Assembly (NCBI GenBank): GCA_007693325.1 | Contig: REDW01000071.1 | Span: forward strand, 1-55,109 | Origin: Spirochaetaceae bacterium | Lineage (GTDB): Bacteria > Spirochaetota > Spirochaetia > DSM-27196 > PWMO01 | Reading direction: 5' to 3' | Length of the DNA: 55,109 bases | Shown: positions 7,285 to 15,261 of the stretch, piece by piece | Position numbering within the stretch: position 1 is the stretch's first letter | Layout: every line of letters starts with the position of its first letter | Made by a program: the position numbers and the translations under genes | The notes under the pieces: model-generated | Seen by the model: the letters and a program-made list of their open reading frames with translations, nothing else | Database searches by the model: none | Told to the model about the DNA's origin: nothing

Positions 7285-8894
7285 AGCGCCTGCGGCAGGA
7301 TGGCCAGCGGTTCCCTGCGCAGCGCCTCAAAGGCGGCTGCAAGCTGTGCCGGAGCGCAATAGCCGTGGGCCGGCATGCCGGGAGCAAATGCGGCTGAAGA
7401 TTGGCTCAATAGCGCGTTGCCTGAGCGGCTGGCCAGCAGCCGTTCGAGCAGCGTTGGCTTGTGCTGCGGATAGAAGCGCACGCCCGCTGAACTGACTCCG
7501 GCAATAGCAGCGGCGCGTTCGACAGCCTGGGGCAGGCCACCGATCTCATCTACCAGCCGCTGCTGCAAAGCTTCGGCTCCGTCCCAGATCCGGCCCTGTC
7601 CGAGCTGATGGACGTGCTCCACGCTGATCTTGCGCGAGGCGGCAACCAGGGTTAGAAAACGCTGGTAGGTGTACTCGATCTCGCGGTCAACGAGCTGCTT
7701 CTCGTCAGCGGTCATAGCACGCACCGGCGTGCCGAGGTCTCGGAACGGCCCCGTCTTCAGTGCATGAAACGAGATGCCGAGACGGTGAAACAGTTTGGCT
7801 GCGGTCATCACCAGGCCGATGACGCCGATAGAACCGGTCAGCGTGGTTCGTTCGGCCAGTATCAGCGGTGCAGCACACGCTATCCAGTAGCCGCCCGAAG
7901 CGGCTACTGTGGACATCGATGCTACTAAAGGCTTGCGTTCCCCAAGGCGCAGAAGTTCGTGGCGGATCAGTTCGCTGGCAGCAGCCGAGCCGCCCGGCGA
8001 GTTGATGCGGAGGACCACCGCGGCACACTTCTTGTTCTCGCGCAGCGTAGTGATCTGTTGTACAAGCGAGCGAGAACCAACCGCAGTGCCCATCAACGGG
8101 TCGCGACGTGACCGCCCTTCGACAATGGCACCATCTATTGCCAGCACCGCAACCTGTTTGCCCCGGCCGTAGCCGCGGCTGCGAATCTTGAGCTGTTTTG
8201 CCCGGGTCTTGCTATCCTTCCAGCGCTGTTGCAGCTGTTCGAGTGAGATTACCTCGCTGACCCATCCCTGCTCAACTGCTTCGGTATCGTGCAGCACGCG
8301 CCCCTCGATAAGTTCGTTGATCTGCGATATCGACCTGGACATTCCGTCGCAGACGGTACGATTGAACTCGCGCTGCTGGACGTCAAAATACTCCTGGTAC
8401 TGACGGCGTACCGCGGGGTCCAGCGAGTCCGAACGGAGTCCGTCGGCCGCCGACTTGTACGCACCGCGCTTGAAGACTTCCGCGTGCACGCCCTTGCGCT
8501 CGAGCAGACGCCGCAGGAACACAAAGGTAGCGCCAAAGCCGGTCAGCGCGATAGTGCCCAATGGAGCAATATAGCGATAGTTGCAGCCCGAGGCGATGTA
8601 GAGCGCAGCCTCGCTGTAACGCGGGGCGTAGAAGTGCAGCTCAACACCGCTGTCGCGCAGCGCCACCAGATCACGCCGAATGGCTTCAGCGGCAGAGTTG
8701 TAGCCGGGCAGGAAGTCTTCGCGGCATTCGATCAGGGCTCGCTTGAGCGTGCGGCTACGCCTCAGCGCGTGCAGCGTAGCGCTGAACTCGCTGTAGCAGA
8801 AGGCGTGACGGTCCGCCAGACGTGCTGCCGGCGAATGGCCGGCGTGCGGAATCTCTCGGTAGCGTCCGGAAAGCACAATAGTGGCGTAGCGCAT
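7248..8894 (-). CDS. sppA: Signal peptide peptidase A-like serine protease (S49, tandem-domain form)
   Basis: Member of peptidase family S49 with two tandem ClpP-like domains, as in the long E. coli SppA that degrades cleaved signal peptides. Numbering from ATG 8894, the conserved lysine of the N-terminal domain is K147 (RGAYKSAA) and the nucleophile of the C-terminal domain is S333 (VAASGGYW); a second family motif (INSPGGSAAASE) precedes it. The protein lacks the N-terminal transmembrane anchor of E. coli SppA, so it is either soluble or held by a partner. ATG 8894 is preferred because GGAGA lies six bases upstream; ATG 8900 and a TTG at 8912 are alternatives. It is the last gene of a minus-strand run behind the TIGR03546 and TIGR03545 genes, 14 bases downstream of the latter. 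Confidence 0.9.
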   Translation of the reverse strand: MRYATIVLSGRYREIPHAGHSPAARLADRHAFCYSEFSATLHALRRSRTLKRALIECREDFLPGYNSAAEAIRRDLVALRDSGVELHFYAPRYSEAALYIASGCNYRYIAPLGTIALTGFGATFVFLRRLLERKGVHAEVFKRGAYKSAADGLRSDSLDPAVRRQYQEYFDVQQREFNRTVCDGMSRSISQINELIEGRVLHDTEAVEQGWVSEVISLEQLQQRWKDSKTRAKQLKIRSRGYGRGKQVAVLAIDGAIVEGRSRRDPLMGTAVGSRSLVQQITTLRENKKCAAVVLRINSPGGSAAASELIRHELLRLGERKPLVASMSTVAASGGYWIACAAPLILAERTTLTGSIGVIGLVMTAAKLFHRLGISFHALKTGPFRDLGTPVRAMTADEKQLVDREIEYTYQRFLTLVAASRKISVEHVHQLGQGRIWDGAEALQQRLVDEIGGLPQAVERAAAIAGVSSAGVRFYPQHKPTLLERLLASRSGNALLSQSSAAFAPGMPAHGYCAPAQLAAAFEALRREPLAILPQALYSTLHSTLLSM

Positions 8895-8908
8895 AACCAT
8901 TCTCCAGT

Positions 8909-11002
8909 TCAACGCAAACGAGGAATACGTTCCGTGTCGATGCCTGGCCGCGGTATGTCCTCCAGCGCCCTTTCCAGCTGGCGTTGTGCCTGCTCCCGTG
9001 CGCGGCGCTCTGCAGCAGTCTGAAGCTCCGCCACTCGCCTCTCAACAGCAGCGAGCTGGTCTTCCACGGTGGCCCGATGGGCTTGAGCACGCTGCTGCTG
9101 ATCGCCGACCTCGCCGTGCAGTTGGGTGACGCGATTGTGCAACGGTTCGAGTCTGGAGCGCTCCCGGGCTGCCAGTTGGTTGGCCTCCTGGCGCAGACGC
9201 GCTTCGAACGCAGCGCGCTGTTGTTCTACGTACTCTCGCACACCGGCGGCAACGTGCTGATCCAGCGTTGTGCTGCCGCTGAGTGAGGTGATGCGGTCAC
9301 CGCGGGCAACGTAGTCGAACTGGGCGCCGATTGCCTCACTGCGCGCGGCGGCGTCCGCGATGATTTGGTCTATGATTTCAACTCCGGTGGCAAGCCTAAA
9401 GGTTGGGTTGCTGATAGTGACATCGGCGCGGCCACGCACTGTTCCTTCGCGATCGAGGCTCATCGTGGTGGAGAATGCCGTCGGACCGGATAGCTCGCGC
9501 AGCGACACTTCACCGAACGATGCTTGCAGGTCGAGCGGAAGATTGAGTCCGCGATAGGCGAGCTGCATGAGATCACCGCTGTCGTGATGCAGACCAAGCA
9601 GCGTGTCAAACCGATGTTCCTGACCATCGCGCAGGGTTTGCAACTCTGCAGTAGTAGGTCTGCCCACCAGACGTGGAGCGCTGGATAATTCGCGCAGGGT
9701 ACCGGCCTGAAATTCTCCGCTTTCCTCGCTGCCAAAGGAAACTGAAGTCAGCCCCATGTAGAACCGTGGCCATGTAACCGAAGGGTAGACAACGTCGACG
9801 CCGCCGGGACGGAACGGCGAACGCGGTTCTCCCGGTTCGCCACTGCGCAGCCGGTCAGCAATTTCCTGCGCCCGTTCACGGTAGCGGAAGAGGTCGGCGA
9901 ACCGCTGCTGCAATAGCTCGGATACTATCTGCATCAGGAAGGCGGTCGGATCGGCAGTCACATCGGTGATCCGGTCCGTCAGGTAGGTCAGGTCGGATGT
10001 TACCGCGTCAGTCAGACCGTCCCAGGTCTCAACCGCCATTGTTGCCTGTCGGCTCAGCTGATTGAGTTCAGACTCGGCAGCGCGGACGGTGCTTTGAACC
10101 TCCTCGGCCAGCGATTGAAGTTCGCGATAGGTTGTTATTGCGGTCTCGATATCGTCGATTTGTTGCACTTGAATTGCGGCTGCGCGTTCAGCCGAAGCGG
10201 AGAGTTCATTGAGGCGTGCCACGTTGGCATCGAGGCGCAGCGGCAGTTCGCGCGCGGCCTCACTCAGCCGCTGCTCGGCGTCTTCGATCAGTACCGGCAG
10301 GCTGAGTTGTTCGAAATGCTGCATCAGAAACGCCTGTGCATCCTCAGGGCTGAGCGCAGGTATAGCGATACCTTCCAGTGGTGGTGGGTGCGTCGCAGCA
10401 TCGCGCGGAGCAGGAGCTCTTTCCAGCCTGCCCGGGTGGGCACGCTCGGTGTTCCAGCGAATATTCTGCACGCTCAGGGTGTGGGCCACAAAGTTGCCTT
10501 TGAGCAATTCGAGCAGATCGATATCCAGCGTGCTCGGGCCGATCTCGAAAAGATTGCGCAACGGGCGGTCGCGGTCGGCCACGGTAACAGCGGAGAACGA
10601 GAGCGTTCCTGACAGCAGGCGCAGGTCGAGATCGCGAATTTCGGCGCGAGCTTCAAAGGCAGTCTGCAGTGCATGTTCACCGGCGCGTGTCAACAGAGCG
10701 TTCTTGAACAACAGATTGAAAACGATAACGGCGCCGATCACAAGCGCAAGCGCGGCAATACGCCCGGACTTGAGCGAGCCACGGTTCTTCTTGATCTGTT
10801 TTGCCAGCGCCACAACCCGTTTGTGTTCCTTCTCATTGAGATCTTGCCGTAGCCTAAAATTGCCTTCCTGGTCGCGCTCAAAAACAGACTCTAGAAAGCG
10901 ACGATCGTGGGCCAGGTAGACACCTTTCACGATCTTTCTCCTGAAGATCTTCTCACTCACCGGTTTGCGCAGCAGCCGCGGTGGGTTGCGTGGTGTAGCC
11001 AT
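8909..11002 (-). CDS. TIGR03545 family protein, AsmA-like envelope protein
   Basis: 697-residue membrane-anchored protein of unknown function. A charged cytoplasmic region of about 90 residues is followed by one transmembrane helix (IAALALVIGAVIVFNLLF). Next comes a segment resembling AsmA-type repeats (SGTLSFSAVTVADRDRP, then DIDLLELLKGNFVAHTL), coiled-coil stretches, a second beta-rich section and a C-terminal Ala/Arg/Glu-rich coiled coil. I recognise it as the TIGR03545 family, described as restricted to bacteria with outer membranes and often paired with TIGR03546, which is exactly the gene upstream here (3-base gap). GAGGT stands five bases before the ATG. The AsmA resemblance suggests a role in lipid or outer-membrane traffic, but this is inference. 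Most of the protein should be periplasmic. Confidence 0.8.
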   Translation of the reverse strand: MATPRNPPRLLRKPVSEKIFRRKIVKGVYLAHDRRFLESVFERDQEGNFRLRQDLNEKEHKRVVALAKQIKKNRGSLKSGRIAALALVIGAVIVFNLLFKNALLTRAGEHALQTAFEARAEIRDLDLRLLSGTLSFSAVTVADRDRPLRNLFEIGPSTLDIDLLELLKGNFVAHTLSVQNIRWNTERAHPGRLERAPAPRDAATHPPPLEGIAIPALSPEDAQAFLMQHFEQLSLPVLIEDAEQRLSEAARELPLRLDANVARLNELSASAERAAAIQVQQIDDIETAITTYRELQSLAEEVQSTVRAAESELNQLSRQATMAVETWDGLTDAVTSDLTYLTDRITDVTADPTAFLMQIVSELLQQRFADLFRYRERAQEIADRLRSGEPGEPRSPFRPGGVDVVYPSVTWPRFYMGLTSVSFGSEESGEFQAGTLRELSSAPRLVGRPTTAELQTLRDGQEHRFDTLLGLHHDSGDLMQLAYRGLNLPLDLQASFGEVSLRELSGPTAFSTTMSLDREGTVRGRADVTISNPTFRLATGVEIIDQIIADAAARSEAIGAQFDYVARGDRITSLSGSTTLDQHVAAGVREYVEQQRAAFEARLRQEANQLAARERSRLEPLHNRVTQLHGEVGDQQQRAQAHRATVEDQLAAVERRVAELQTAAERRAREQAQRQLERALEDIPRPGIDTERIPRLR

Positions 11003-11005
11003 GGC

Positions 11006-11542
11006 TTACCTCAGTGCCTGGTATACGGCGGCCCAGTGGCGTGTGGCGCCCGTCAGCCTGGCGACAAGCGGGACCTTGACCAGGGCCCGTACGGGCTTAC
11101 TCGACGCCAGAGCCGGAACCAGGCGCAGCCGGAATGTCATGACGGCGATACGGCTAAGCAAAAAGACCGGAAACCACACGATTGCCCCTGCTAACAGCCC
11201 ACCCATGACAAGCGTGTTGTTGAAACGCGTGAACGGCATCAGCGGCTGGTTGTAGAGGGCGGTGAAGAAATCGGCCAGGGATGGGTTAGTCAATACGATG
11301 TGTCCGAGATTGTGCAGCAACGGATCGGCGGTTGCGGACAACGGCGCCAGCAGCGCCAGCGTAAGCAGAGCAATCGCATGATTGACGCGCAGGAAAAACA
11401 TCGCTACAAAAATCGTGAACCAGAGAAGGTTTGCCCCCGGCAAGAATGTCAGTAACAGCGCTGTAGAGACTGCTGCGGCAACCTCCGCCGGTTTGCGGTT
11501 GCTGTAGAGTCCGGCCATGATCCTCGCTATCCATCCGATCAC
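11006..11542 (-). CDS. TIGR03546 family inner-membrane protein
   Basis: 178-residue protein with several hydrophobic segments (VAAAVSTALLLTFLPGANLLW, split by LWFTIFVAMFFL; AIALLTLALLAPL; LVMGGLLAGAIVWFPVFLL). It is the usual partner of the TIGR03545 family and occurs here immediately upstream of it. The N-terminal pattern of this family, with small residues and an SN motif before the first helix, is present (LYSNRKPAEVA). The GTG start at 11542 is chosen because GAGAGGG precedes it at a suitable distance; an ATG at 11518 has poorer spacing. Function is unknown; an inner-membrane component of an envelope complex with TIGR03545 is the natural inference. The dus gene lies 25 bases upstream on the same strand. 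Confidence 0.8.
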   Translation of the reverse strand: MIGWIARIMAGLYSNRKPAEVAAAVSTALLLTFLPGANLLWFTIFVAMFFLRVNHAIALLTLALLAPLSATADPLLHNLGHIVLTNPSLADFFTALYNQPLMPFTRFNNTLVMGGLLAGAIVWFPVFLLSRIAVMTFRLRLVPALASSKPVRALVKVPLVARLTGATRHWAAVYQALR

Positions 11543-11567
11543 AATAGCTACCCTCTCATGCGATGCA

Positions 11568-12566
11568 TCAATAGTAGCGCACTTGAGACGAGAATTCGTC
11601 TATTTCTGTCAGCGCGCTTTGGTAATCGTAGGTGCGGTTGAGCCTGTCGCGCAGCTCGATTGCGCCGTCAAAGCCTACCAGATAGATCTTGTAGAAGCGC
11701 TTCATTACCTCGTAATTGCGAGAGCCGTTCCATGTCTGCTGGTGCAGACGGATGTGACGCTGCATCAGGGCTATCTTCTGCCGCGGTGACTGATTGGCGT
11801 AGCTCCGCGGGTTCTCTCCAAGCGGAGAGAAAAGGTGAGGGTCGCTGAAGATTGCCCGGCCGATCATCACCCCGTCAACACCCAGCCGGCTACACAGCCC
11901 GCCACCTTCTGCAACGCTTCTGATGTCGCCATTGGCAAAAATCAGCGTTTGGGGCGCCAGCTGGTTGCGTAATTCAACCGTGCGCAGGATGGCGGCGTGG
12001 TTGACCGGGCCCTCCGATTCCTGGAACGCCGTTCGAGCGTGAACGGTCAGCAGGTCGATGTTCTGCTGCAGAAGAAAGCCGATCCATTCGTCGGTGACAG
12101 GGCGGTCATAACCGATGCGCGTTTTCACCGATACCGGCAGTGTGCCCGAGGGCTGAGATCGGGCCCCTTCGCGGGTAGCGGCAATGATTTCGGCCGCGAG
12201 AGCAGGATTGATAATCAAGCCCGAGCAGCTGCCTTTATTGCGTATTCTGCGTACCGGGCAACCCATGTTGATGTCTATGCCGTCGTATCCCAGCTGGACG
12301 ATGATGGCAGCTGCCCGCCGGTAGAGCTCAGGATCGGTTCCCCATATCTGTACGATCAACGGACGCTCGCTGCTTTGGCAACGCATACGCCCCGGCAAGC
12401 CGCGCCGCGGATAGGCTGCTACCTGTTCTACGCGGGTGAATTCGGTGAAGAACACGTGCGGCGCCCCGCATTCGATCAGAATGCGGCGGAAGACGGTATC
12501 AGTGACGTTTTCCATCGGTGCCAACGCGTATACGGGCTTCTGCAGGCTCTGCCACAAATTAGACAC
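11568..12566 (-). CDS. tRNA-dihydrouridine synthase
   Basis: FMN-dependent enzyme that reduces uridines in the tRNA D loop. Diagnostic segments are visible: ALAPMENVTDTVFRR near the N-terminus (flavin site), QIWGTDPELY, DINMGCPVRR with the conserved Asn-Met-Gly-Cys-Pro, and GVDGVMIGRAIFSDPHLF for phosphate binding of FMN. The catalytic cysteine region also contains RNKGSCSG. The Dus subtype cannot be assigned by eye. The frame is open further upstream, but those residues do not look like Dus and cover the CsoR operator, so GTG 12566 is proposed. It has no ribosome site. A -10-like TACACT (12573-12578 on the opposite strand sense) ends six bases before the GTG, hinting at a leaderless message, though the matching -35 is poor. 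Confidence 0.88.
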   Translation of the reverse strand: MSNLWQSLQKPVYALAPMENVTDTVFRRILIECGAPHVFFTEFTRVEQVAAYPRRGLPGRMRCQSSERPLIVQIWGTDPELYRRAAAIIVQLGYDGIDINMGCPVRRIRNKGSCSGLIINPALAAEIIAATREGARSQPSGTLPVSVKTRIGYDRPVTDEWIGFLLQQNIDLLTVHARTAFQESEGPVNHAAILRTVELRNQLAPQTLIFANGDIRSVAEGGGLCSRLGVDGVMIGRAIFSDPHLFSPLGENPRSYANQSPRQKIALMQRHIRLHQQTWNGSRNYEVMKRFYKIYLVGFDGAIELRDRLNRTYDYQSALTEIDEFSSQVRYY

Positions 12567-12620
12567 GCGGGTAGTGTACGCTTTTTGTCGGTGTTCGGGA
12601 AGACATTGGCGCAAATACAA

Positions 12621-12635
12621 TACCCCCCTATAGTA
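12621..12635. promoter_or_regulatory. CsoR-type operator
   Basis: TACCCCCCTATAGTA is an imperfect palindrome with outer TAC/GTA arms and a C/G tract, the form bound by CsoR/RcnR/FrmR-family (DUF156) repressors. It sits one base upstream of the -35 of the copZ promoter, and the csoR gene is in the same transcript. Copper-relieved autorepression is the expected behaviour. Confidence 0.65.
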
Positions 12636-12636
12636 C

Positions 12637-12665
12637 TTGACCGGCGTGTATGATAGTGGTACGCT
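12637..12665 (+). promoter_or_regulatory. Putative copZ-csoR promoter
   Basis: TTGACC (12637-12642), 17-base spacer, TACGCT (12660-12665). The -35 is good and the -10 is weak, as expected for a regulated promoter next to an operator. The leader before the copZ ATG would be about 35 bases and contains GGAGGA. Confidence 0.45.
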
Positions 12666-12705
12666 TGTATGGTAATTGATCGTACGACACAATGGAGGAT
12701 TATGC

Positions 12706-12945
12706 ATGGGACTATTCGCAAAGAAAAAGAGCCGGATGCTGCTGACTGTGCCTGAGATGAGTTGTGGCCACTGTGAAGCAAAAATTCAAACCCTGCTCGG
12801 CGCTCTGCCGCAGGTCAAAGAGGTCAAGGCTGATTCCAAGAGCAAGATTGCCACACTGACGCTGGAACAGGACGCCGAGCCGTCATTAGAGTCCATCAGC
12901 GAGGCGCTGTCCGGTTCCGGCTACAGCGCCCAGCCGAAAGCGTGA
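12706..12945 (+). CDS. copZ: CopZ-like heavy-metal-associated copper chaperone
   Basis: 79-residue HMA-fold metallochaperone. The MxCxxC metal-binding motif is at residues 18-23 (MSCGHC), followed by the conserved Glu-Ala-Lys-Ile helix and the usual beta-alpha-beta-beta-alpha-beta pattern. It should bind Cu(I) in the cytoplasm and hand it to a P-type ATPase or to the repressor. No CopA ATPase is encoded in this window. ATG 12706 has GGAGGA (12694-12699) six bases upstream; the frame is open from a TTG at 12676, but that would add ten residues outside the fold. The CsoR repressor gene follows after 22 bases, and a CsoR-type operator precedes the promoter. Confidence 0.9.
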   Translation: MGLFAKKKSRMLLTVPEMSCGHCEAKIQTLLGALPQVKEVKADSKSKIATLTLEQDAEPSLESISEALSGSGYSAQPKA

Positions 12946-12967
12946 CAGATAACTCGGACAGCGCCGT

Positions 12968-13252
12968 ATGATGGATGAGCGCAAGAAAGCACAGGCGGTC
13001 TCGCGCCTGCGGCGGATCGAAGGGCAGGTCCGTGGCATTCAGAAGATGGTGGAAGAAGATCGCTATTGTATGGACATCGTAGCCCAGACGCGCGCGGTTG
13101 TCTCGGCGTTGCGCGCGGTTGAGGATGTGATCATGGAAAACCACATGAATACCTGCGTTGCCGAGGCGTTTCGCAGCCAGGATTCCGCTCAACAGCGGGA
13201 AAAAATCGACGAAGTCATGAGCGTGCTCGCGCAGTTTCGCAAGCACGGCTGA
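12968..13252 (+). CDS. csoR: CsoR-type copper-sensing repressor
   Basis: 94-residue all-helical DUF156/CsoR repressor. The N-terminal signature (SRLRRIEGQVRGIQKMVEE) is present. The Cu(I) ligand set is C34, H59 and C63 (RYCMD, then ENHMNTC), with the His-x3-Cys spacing of copper sensors, unlike the nickel (RcnR) or formaldehyde (FrmR) branches. Cu(I) binding should release the protein from the C/G-tract operator at 12621-12635, turning on copZ and csoR itself. Two ATGs are adjacent (12968 and 12971), and neither has a strong ribosome site, so translation may depend on copZ upstream. It is convergent with a YlbF-family gene (19-base gap, no clear terminator). Confidence 0.92.
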   Translation: MMDERKKAQAVSRLRRIEGQVRGIQKMVEEDRYCMDIVAQTRAVVSALRAVEDVIMENHMNTCVAEAFRSQDSAQQREKIDEVMSVLAQFRKHG

Positions 13253-13271
13253 GCCGGTTTGCGGCGGCGGA

Positions 13272-13655
13272 TCAGCAGGAGCAGCCGCCGCGCGGGCCGG
13301 CCACAGCGCCAAAATCAAAACCAAGTATCGAAGATATCTCGTGGTTACAGTCGTGTATCAACGCGGCGTTCCGTTCGCGCGCAGCGATGAAGCGCTGCGC
13401 CGCCGCATGACTGTTGATCTGCGTCTGCAATGCACGCAGCTCGTTGATGTGCTCTTGCGTCAGGCTGCCGTCGGCCTGTTTCTGCTGCAACTGTTGCGCC
13501 AGTCCATTATAGCTTTCGCTGAGCCGGACGAACTCCGGGTCGCCCTCGAGCGCCGCTTCGGCCGAGCGATACTCAATAACGGCCGGATCTTCGAGAAGCG
13601 TTGCTGCAAAGTCTCTGGTACTGCGCTCGATTGCGCTTTCGGTAGTATCGGACAT
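13272..13655 (-). CDS. YlbF family protein with C-terminal Cys-x-Cys tail (copy 1)
   Basis: 127-residue helical protein of the YlbF/YmcA family (formerly DUF964). The family pattern is visible: a helix with FAATLLEDPAVIEYRSAE, then EFVRLSESYNGLAQQLQQ, then a long helix up to ALIHDCNHEISSILGFDF. In Bacillus, YlbF and YmcA work with YaaT and RNase Y in RNA processing and carry iron-sulfur clusters. Here the protein ends in GGCSC, a Cys-x-Cys tail suited to metal or cluster binding, and a second Cys lies in HDCNHE. ATG 13655 is used, with GGGGGT upstream; an upstream in-frame start would add 16 unlikely residues. A paralogous gene lies 32 bases upstream on the same strand. Confidence 0.78.
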   Translation of the reverse strand: MSDTTESAIERSTRDFAATLLEDPAVIEYRSAEAALEGDPEFVRLSESYNGLAQQLQQKQADGSLTQEHINELRALQTQINSHAAAQRFIAARERNAALIHDCNHEISSILGFDFGAVAGPRGGCSC

Positions 13656-13687
13656 ATGACCCCCGCAGGTAATAGTTGTATTGGCCG

Positions 13688-14080
13688 TCAACCACAGTTG
13701 CACGCCGGGCGCGCCAATGAAGCGAAGTCAAAACCCAACCGCTGGCGCAGTCGGTCATTGATGGAGTGCAACTCGTCGATCATCGTCTTCTGGGAAGCGA
13801 AGAAGCGCTGCAACACGGGATGCTGTGCCACCTCGGCTTCCAGTTCCTCGAGGCGTTGACGCTCGGGAGAATCGCTGTTGTCCCAGCCGGCATTCATCTG
13901 CAGCGTCTGGCGCAGTTGCTGCAACTGCTGCAGCAACTGCAGTGCATTGTCGTCAGCGCGCACCGCGTCTACCGCTGCGCTGTATTCGCGTACGGCCGCC
14001 GTTTCAGCGATTGCAGCGGCAAAGCTGCGCGCGGCGCTCTTTATGTGGGTGCGATCGGCAATCGCAGAATCGTTACTCAT
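13688..14080 (-). CDS. YlbF family protein with C-terminal Cys-x-Cys tail (copy 2)
   Basis: 130-residue helical paralogue of the downstream gene. It has the same plan: an N-terminal helix ([19 protein letters not shown]), a glutamine/leucine-rich helix ([12 protein letters not shown]) and a C-terminal helix ending in [11 protein letters not shown], followed by the tail PACNCG. The pair therefore shares both the GFDF motif and a terminal Cys-x-Cys. ATG 14080 has GAGGT seven bases upstream. Upstream, on the minus strand, an extended -10 (TGTTACAAT) in the 141-base divergent region to tatA could be the shared promoter. By analogy with YlbF/YmcA in Bacillus the two proteins may form a heteromer, but neither RNase Y nor YaaT is encoded in this window. 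Confidence 0.78.
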   Translation of the reverse strand: MSNDSAIADRTHIKSAARSFAAAIAETAAVREYSAAVDAVRADDNALQLLQQLQQLRQTLQMNAGWDNSDSPERQRLEELEAEVAQHPVLQRFFASQKTMIDELHSINDRLRQRLGFDFASLARPACNCG

Positions 14081-14221
14081 CGGTTTACCTCGTGTGTACG
14101 TTGCATCGCGGCAATTGTAACAGTATCGATTATTGATGGGAACCGTTGCTGCCCGCAAGGGCTGAAACTAAGATACACGCAATGGCGCAGGCATGATACA
14201 ATTGCAGCGGAGGAAGCCGCT

Positions 14222-14464
14222 ATGTTTGGTCGTATTGGACCGATGGAACTGATTCTGATCTTCGCAATAGCGCTGATAATCTTTGGGCCAAAGAAGTTGC
14301 CCGAGATCGGCAAGGCTATTGGAAGCGCGATCCGCAACTTTCGCCAACAGAGTAACAAGATAGCCGACGAGTTGGAAAACGGCGATGATCAGGTGCAGCG
14401 TGATAACCGGGGTGACAAAAACAGCGAGGAGTTGAAAAAGACAGACAGCACAACGGAGACCTAG
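14222..14464 (+). CDS. tatA: Sec-independent translocase subunit TatA
   Basis: 80-residue protein with one short N-terminal membrane helix ([21 protein letters not shown]), an FGPKKLPE hinge, an amphipathic helix ([14 protein letters not shown]) and a charged acidic/lysine tail, the standard TatA layout. It forms the pore-like component that exports folded proteins. GGAGGA at 14209-14214 is seven bases before the ATG. An extended -10 (TGATACAAT, 14194-14202) lies just ahead, with no good -35. tatC begins six bases downstream, so the two form a minimal TatAC system; no separate tatB is seen here. Confidence 0.95.
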   Translation: MFGRIGPMELILIFAIALIIFGPKKLPEIGKAIGSAIRNFRQQSNKIADELENGDDQVQRDNRGDKNSEELKKTDSTTET

Positions 14465-14470
14465 AGCAGC

Positions 14471-15211
14471 ATGTCAGACTCGGACGTCCAGTTGAGCTTT
14501 GTCGAGCATCTCAGTGAGCTTCGCCGGCGACTGATAGCGGTGTTTGTGGTTCTGATCGCCGGTAGCGCGGGCTGTTACTTTTTCATCGATCACATCGTTG
14601 ATCGGCTGCTGGCGCCGGCCAGCGGTGCAGAATTTGTCTATCTCGCGCCGCCGGAGCTTTTCCTGGCGTACCTTCGCTTGTCGATAACCTTGGGCGTGGT
14701 CATTACACTGCCGTTCACGCTGTTGCAGATCTGGTTATTTGTCAGGCCCGCGCTGTCGCGCGCGGAAAAGACAGCCACCGGGTTTGTGCTGATTGCAGGG
14801 ACGGTCTTGTTTGCCGTGGGCGCGTACTTTGCCTACACGGTCATTTTGCCGATCACGCTGCGGTTTTTCGTTGGCTACGCCACCAGGACCATCGAGCCAC
14901 TGTTTTCGTTTGGAAGCTACGTGGGTTTTGTCAACTCGATCTTGCTGGCGTTCGGTATCGCCTTCGAGCTGCCGGTGGTAATAGTGATGCTGGCCCGTAT
15001 CGGCCTGGTGTCGCCGGCGGCGCTGCGGCGCGGGCGTGCCTACGTGTTCCTGGCACTGGCGGTAACCTCGGCGCTGCTGACACCGCCCGATGTAGTTTCC
15101 CAGCTGCTGCTGATTGGTCCGATGATGGCGTTGTACGAGCTGAGCATCGTGCTGGCGCGCGTATTCGCTGCGCGCCGGCAGCGCGAATTGGAGCGCACGC
15201 TGGAGGCGTAA
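14471..15211 (+). CDS. tatC: Sec-independent translocase subunit TatC
   Basis: 246-residue polytopic receptor of the Tat export pathway, which recognises twin-arginine signal peptides. The conserved N-terminus (FVEHLSELRRRLI) and the first-loop signature leading to PPELFLAYLRLS are present. Six hydrophobic segments follow, including IAFELPVVIVMLARIGLV and the late LTPPDVVSQLLLIGP motif with its conserved proline pair. Length is normal. It is translationally close to tatA (six bases). The region after the stop (50 bases up to the convergent thioredoxin gene) holds only a weak AACCGG/CCGGTT repeat with a long loop, not a convincing terminator. Confidence 0.96.
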   Translation: MSDSDVQLSFVEHLSELRRRLIAVFVVLIAGSAGCYFFIDHIVDRLLAPASGAEFVYLAPPELFLAYLRLSITLGVVITLPFTLLQIWLFVRPALSRAEKTATGFVLIAGTVLFAVGAYFAYTVILPITLRFFVGYATRTIEPLFSFGSYVGFVNSILLAFGIAFELPVVIVMLARIGLVSPAALRRGRAYVFLALAVTSALLTPPDVVSQLLLIGPMMALYELSIVLARVFAARRQRELERTLEA

Positions 15212-15261
15212 CCGGGTTGATCGGCGCGTATCAGGCGGCCTGGAAACCGGTTTACGCTGTA

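Noticed and set aside
13900-13945. Cluster of CAG/CTG triplet-like repeats
   Set aside because: It encodes the Leu/Gln-rich helix of the YlbF-family protein (LQQLQQLRQ) and has no spacer or repeat unit of a mobile element or CRISPR.
15212-15261. Rho-independent terminator between tatC and the thioredoxin gene
   Set aside because: Only a six-base AACCGG/CCGGTT pair separated by a long loop is visible, without a following T tract.
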